Assembly (NCBI GenBank): GCA_945859605.1
Contig: OX243825.1
Span: forward strand, 3,944,043 to 4,008,042
Source: Lumbricus rubellus
Lineage: Eukaryota; Annelida; Clitellata; Crassiclitellata; Lumbricidae
Direction of reading: 5' to 3'
DNA length: 64,000 nt
In this document: piece after piece, positions 40,086-64,000 of the stretch
Layout of the letters: each line of letters starts with the position of its first letter
Position numbering within the stretch: position 1 is the stretch's first letter
Notes under the pieces: model-generated
The model's input: the letters and a program-made list of their open reading frames with translations, nothing else
Told to the model about the DNA's origin: nothing
The model's database searches: none
Made by a program: the position numbers and the translations under genes

Positions 40086-40350
40086 TTGGTTGACATTAAT
40101 TAGTCCCGAATATTGATCAAAGGATCCTCCAATAGAGCGAAATGAATGGAACATTTGAGGTGGGGCGCTGTGGTGTGAAGGCTATGTTCTGTGCTCACAT
40201 CATTTCATCGTTATAACATCACGAAAAATACAAAACTGAACCAAATCTATGCCATACGAAACAAAGCGAGGTGACACCAAACGTTCGGGGCGAACAGCGA
40301 CTTAAAAATTATTATCGTTTTAGTTTAGGAGCAATTTCCAGGCAAAAACA

Positions 40351-40412
40351 TACTGTGTTTGGCGCTGGCAAATATAATATATTTGCCAGGAAACCCAGCG
40401 CCAAACACAGTA
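40351..40412. repeat. Near-perfect hairpin 1
   Basis: tactgtgtttggcgctgg pairs with ccagcgccaaacacagta, and an inner ggcaaatat pairs with atatttgcc. Confidence 0.8.
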
Positions 40413-40420
40413 AGTTTTTT

Positions 40421-40485
40421 GATTGCATGCAGTGCCGGTATGTATGCGTATATTATACGCATACATACCGGTACGGCATGCAATC
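40421..40485. repeat. Near-perfect hairpin 2
   Basis: gattgcatgc, then gccggtatgtatgcgtata, pairs with tatacgcatacataccgg and gcatgcaatc. It begins 8 nt after hairpin 1 and is followed by a SINE at 40500. Confidence 0.8.
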
Positions 40486-40499
40486 ATTAATACAAACGT

Positions 40500-40690
40500 G
40501 GGGCGCGGTGGTGTGGGGCTATGTTCTGTGCCTTGGAGTCGGAAGGTTGCGAGTTCTTATCCACCTCAAGCCGAGGGACCCTGGGCATTACTCGAAAGAA
40601 ATATTGCTCATGCGCTTAGGGCTGAAGCCCGATCGATTCTGTGTCCGCGGTTCTGTGTAGTAATATTGAAGTGGCGTTATAACAAGCATT
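40500..40690 (+). repeat. tRNA-type SINE
   Basis: ggggcgcggtggtgtggggc at the start, cggaaggttgcgag in the B region, and gtggcgttataacaagca at the 3' end. Shorter and more diverged than 37419-37620. Confidence 0.7.
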
Positions 40691-40929
40691 GGCGGAGTTT
40701 ATCAAGGCTAGGGGGCTAAGCCTCCCCCAGTGGCTTGACCCTCGAGTGCCCAGGACCCGTTTTCACGGATATCTTTTTAGAAGGGTATGGATTTGTAAAA
40801 ATTGTTTAGGTAATCCTAAAGCAACCATTTGGACACCTGAAGGGGCATTTTATTATTCTCCCACACTGTAGCCCACAACCATAGCCTATTCCAAGGGCAC
40901 CGTGTCGCAAGATATACGGCTGATAGTCA

Positions 40930-41145
40930 TACAGGCGCGGTGGTGTAGTGGTGGCGTCGTTGCCTTGGAGCCGGAAGGTTTGAGGTTCGAATCCACCTCG
41001 CCGCGTAAGGACCTTGGGCAAGTCCTTCACTCATTATTGCTCAGCACTTTGGCGTGAAACTCCAATGTAGTGTCCACTCTGCATTCGGGAGCGCCTTTGA
41101 GTAGAAAGTGCTTGAAGGGGCGCTTTAACAAGTGCACATGCAAAC
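40930..41145 (+). repeat. tRNA-type SINE
   Basis: ggcgcggtggtgtagtggtg, then gaggttcgaatccacctcgc (box B) and the 3' end ggggcgctttaacaagtgca. Almost the same as 37419-37620. Confidence 0.82.
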
Positions 41146-41427
41146 AAACAGGCGCATTGTTTCTAGCCGATAAATAATTAAATGGTCAACGCACGTTATA
41201 TGAAAGAAAGGTTCCCAAAGAGAGATCTGTAGAAATGCGCACATAGGCTACTTTTTGAAATAAGACGCGGAAAGTCCGCAACGTTTACATCAGAAATTCA
41301 GAATCGTTGAACTTAGTTATTATTATTATTATTACTGACATCGTAGCGCTGAAAGGCCTATGTTTTCAGCACAGCCTTTGAAACTCTATGTGTCAAGTCC
41401 TTGTGTAGGCATATAGGCCTATATTAA

Positions 41428-42400
41428 CCCTCAGGCTACCAAGCTTTTTTGTAACACTGACTACCAAGGGGGGTGGTTACCACCCCCCCCTGGATTTTGG
41501 GTTTGGTTTGAGATATCATAACTTGTAATACACCTATGGATTCAGCATTCATTTCTGCACAAAATGGTATATTTAGGTTTGAAATATATGAAAGCACCCC
41601 GGAATTATGAATTTGTTTCCGTAGGCACCCGTCGATTTCACAAAATGCATAATTTCGCATAAGAAAATATTAGATTTTGTGTGTTTTTGACGTAATTTAT
41701 TTATTTAAAAATAGTTTACATATAATAAAGTCCAATATCCAACTATAAAAACTAGTAATAAGTTAGTTTTAATTAAAATAAAAAGAAAAAAAACATGTAT
41801 TAGCTGCTGAAAAACGTTTACGCAGACTTATCGGTTTACGTTGTAAAAAAACCCCAACATTTTCACACATTTAAATTTATTTTGAGCACTTCCGGTCATC
41901 AAAAGTCAAATTAATTGGTATCAAAAAATAGCCCTAAATGCCCTCTATAGAATGGCATAATTTACTTCTCTTGAAAAATAAATTATGAATAATTTTTAAT
42001 AGGAAAAACATACAAATTTTATAAAAATAAAACACCTTTTTATATGTTTTAATTTATTTTGAGCACTTCCGGTTGTCAAAAGACAACTCCGTGACCACCA
42101 CAATGTAGCCCCACATTCCCTCTACAGAATGGTGTAATTAGTGTCTCTTCATGTCAAAGGACGGATAAGATACAGCCGATAATCTAAGGGGGGGGTGGTA
42201 TCCACCCCCCTGGTGCCTCGGGTATATCGGGTATAACTTTTGAATGGTATGGTATATCATCACACATTTTAGCTCAAAATGTGTGCAAATGAATCCTCTA
42301 CAGCTACCTAAAACGTCAAAATTTTATTCCAAACGAAAAAAGTTTGATTTGGAAAAAACCTAGGGGGGGGTGGATACCACCCCCCCTGGTAGCCCGAGGG
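41428..42400. mobile_element. piggyBac-type non-autonomous element (TTAA)
   Basis: Flanked by TTAA at 41424-41427 and 42401-42404. The ends are inverted: CCCTCAGGCTACCA and TGGTAGCCCGAGGG. TTAA duplication and CCCT ends are the mark of piggyBac elements. Inside, palindromic ggggggtggttaccacccccc-like blocks near both ends and a repeated ttgagcacttccgg block (about 41882 and 42058). No transposase. Confidence 0.8.
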
Positions 42401-42649
42401 TTAAGGTGGATCGAGAAATTTATTTTCATCATATCAGCTATTAAGAGTGAGGAAAAGTTGCCTTTGGTATACGTAAGTAACTGTGTAAAATTGATTTTCA
42501 TTTGGGGAACATCTTGAAGCTCCCCAAAGAGATCAGAAATCGTTTATACCACAATGGTGAAAGATGTCAGATTCGCAGGCAGTTTTTGGCAAATTTTTGT
42601 TTATTCCTTGTTATAATTATTTTGTACATGTATATCATGTTACAGCTAC

Positions 42650-42925
42650 AATGATCTGAATCTATTACAATTTGAATAATTTGTTTCTGTTCTACTGTAT
42701 AGTATTGTATTTGACCATTTATAAAGCACCTTTCTTATCAAGAGTCTTTGAGAAGCTCTTCCATGCAGTGCGAGCAACCCCGAGAGAAAGGCAGGATTTG
42801 AGGAGAAGGATGAGGAAAGACTACCAGAGAAAGGTGGACTTAACTGATCGTGGAAGTCCATTCCATGTAGAGATATCTATGCAATCGGCATCTGGATTGA
42901 GCCATGACAGGATGAATAAATGAAT
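42650..42925 (+). repeat. Probable LINE 3' end
   Basis: ccatttataaagcacctttc and a final gatgaataaatgaatgag are typical of a LINE 3' end with an AATG-type tail. The coding part is not recognisable. Confidence 0.35.
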
Positions 42926-43269
42926 GAGTAATAATTACCTAACATGACCAATTAGGCTTCGGTTTAACTACCGTCTGTTGCGATTTTACAACACAACTTA
43001 TCCAGGTAATTACACGGTGTCAAGTTAGCATAATTAAATCCGTCGGCCTATTATGGGCAATTGATGCATCAGACCAGAAGGGCACCCGGAAACTCAAGAA
43101 GAAAACACACAATCCCATAGACAAGAAATCTGCGCAGTAGGCCCAGCATTCAACCTAAATTCACAGATGCTGCGTCAAGCCAAAGTAGATGTCCAAAAGT
43201 TCTACAAGGACGCAATATCAAAGTATGCCTATGCCTCATCACGATGATGCGTAAATAGAGAAAATCGTA

Positions 43270-43355
43270 GAGGAGAGCGGGGCATAATGGGATACCGGGG
43301 TATAACGGGAAACTTCAAAATGCCTTAAGTATCCCGTTATGCCCCGCTCTCCCCA
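43270..43355. mobile_element. Short MITE with G-rich ends
   Basis: ggagagcggggcataatggg and its complement cccgttatgccccgctctcc bracket about 85 bp. It is absent from copy A at the same point (aatcgtaactag), so it inserted after the duplication. The ends resemble 12700-13704. Confidence 0.6.
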
Positions 43356-44559
43356 CACGTGGATTGAATGGAGAACGATCGCTAGTTGGTCTGTGCGTTA
43401 ATTAATGGAGAGTTAGAGCATTGCGATTTTCGTTGAGTTTGTGGCCGTGCCGAAAATACTAAAGACTTGCTTTCGACCGGCCAAGTGTGGTGATACATGA
43501 AGATTCCAATCGGAAATGTTCTACTTTAACCAAGCTTAAATAATCTAAGTAGAGTGTTATGTGACTGTTATGCTCGCATGAGGGAGCCCCTGTTTCATAA
43601 GCCATCGGATGACGGTCAGATTTGTTCAGCATTAAGTCACTAACAAAATGCAATATTCAAGATGGGGCACACCACATAATATTATACATATTATAATAAT
43701 TTAGTAAAATTCAGAAGAGAATCATTCCTTAAAATAGGAAACCGATTATTTGTTTGAGATTTAAGTTAAGGTGTTAACGCTGTGAATTGATAGGCCTAGG
43801 CTACACGCGCTGATCAACCATGGGTAGCATTCGGCTCCCACAGATTTTGTGCAGTAGGGGCAAAACACAATGGTCACGGTTAATTAATTATTACCTGCAA
43901 GAGCTTGAAAAGTGTAAAGCATTTAATTAAATGCATGCGTAGTTTTATAAAGGTTTCTAAACGTAAATTTATTGCGCAAACTTTGTGCATCAGTAATTCA
44001 GTACGCTAATAGGCCTACATAATTATATTTTAATAGCCCATCCTAAGTGCAAGGAAGCTTTGCTCCAGGCTTATAGATCTATGTGGGCGCCCGTGTGATC
44101 AACCTGAGAACATTGAGAATTTCAACTTGGGTAAATGTATGACCGTGTCCTTAATGATTAGGTTCAACGAATAATAATAATAATGTTATTGCAGTCTATA
44201 TTTATAATTCGTTTAATGAAACAACCTGGTGGTACACCGCATACGGGTACATAATGAAAATGGTAATGATGACATCTTTAGTAGCGTAAGAAGTAAGTTG
44301 GCCTATAGGTCTAGCCTAAAGACGAGGTGTTTGTTTTTCCTCACGTCGGTAGGATAATATCATAATAGTAGGCCTAAATGGAAACAGATCTTCTGTTCAA
44401 TTTAACAACGGCTAAAACGACAAAAAGTATTCTCAAGTTTCACATGAAGTTTACTAACAGATCTCCATTCAGCGTGTCTAGAGAGAATATAATATTATTA
44501 ACAAATATTAAAAATAAGTCTAAGCTTATTCTTATGACGCTATGCCGGCGAGATGATAT

Positions 44560-63999
<19,440 letters not shown>

Positions 64000-64000
64000 C

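Larger units (their letters stand above)
36896..44559. other. Intergenic region between gene 4 and gene 3
   Basis: No host gene seen in 7.6 kb. Content: SINEs (37419, 40500, 40930), C-rich tandem repeat (37640-38240), a 1.57-kb inverted-repeat element (38261-39830), two adjacent hairpins (40351-40485), a TTAA element (41428-42400), a LINE-like 3' end (42650-42925) and the left part of segmental duplication copy B. Sequence 38900-39220 and 43360-44260 shows nothing recognisable. Confidence 0.5.

Overview
The window is nuclear DNA of an animal, most likely a marine invertebrate. Genes are split into short exons with GT/AG borders, most of the rest is SINE, LINE, DNA-transposon and LTR-retrotransposon debris, and the base composition looks A+T rich. 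An echinoderm-like deuterostome is my best guess, but it rests only on the repeat style (retroelement 3' ends reading 'gcgctatataaat', and the octamer TAGGCCTA scattered everywhere), so the species call is weak.

The protein-coding content that looks host-derived is a cluster of four cell-surface receptor genes, all on the minus strand. Gene 1 (8634 to 4564) has a signal peptide, three Ig domains, a transmembrane (TM) exon broken by a 26-nt insertion, and one tail exon. Gene 2 (17529 to 11125) has the same layout, is intact (532 codons plus stop in my model), and ends in a tail carrying a serial array of tyrosine motifs. Gene 3 (36895 to 23796) has a signal peptide plus PAN/apple-like domain, a 34-nt exon, a 451-codon mucin-like Ser/Thr repeat exon, a TM exon and an ITIM-like tail exon. 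Gene 4 (63999, running off the right edge, to 44560) has Ig domains 2 and 3, a TM exon, a 10-nt microexon, a tail exon with a proline-rich stretch and tyrosines, and an ITIM-like last exon. Nearly every ectodomain and TM exon is symmetric phase 1-1, so exons can be swapped. Genes 3 and 4 share TM and ITIM exons but have unrelated ectodomains. The arrangement recalls inhibitory or allorecognition Ig receptor clusters; this is inference.

The 3' parts of genes 3 and 4 lie on two copies of a segmental duplication (about 22.5-24.5 + 29.1-29.4 kb, and 42.9-45.2 + 54.4-54.6 kb). Each copy took a different LTR retrotransposon into the corresponding intron: a 4.6-kb Ty3/gypsy element (24496-29078, TSD CTATC) and a 9.1-kb element (45249-54391, TSD GTTT, 1588-bp LTRs that look identical). 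The second encodes Gag and a retropepsin but no reverse transcriptase or integrase, starts its long ORF inside the LTR, and carries an unidentified downstream ORF. Each copy preserves the empty site of the other.

The intergenic space holds tRNA-type SINEs, 3' fragments of LINE ORFs, Tc1/mariner-type elements (one rearranged into a 783-bp-arm foldback), a TTAA-flanked piggyBac-type element, TA-flanked elements with G-rich ends, minisatellites and long microsatellites. The most unusual signal is a genome-wide-looking micro-insertion: paralogous comparisons repeatedly show TA in one copy and TA-GCC-TA, TA-GGC-TA or TA-GGCC-TA in the other, like excision footprints of a TA-targeting transposon. 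One of these rewrites the last tyrosine motif of gene 3.
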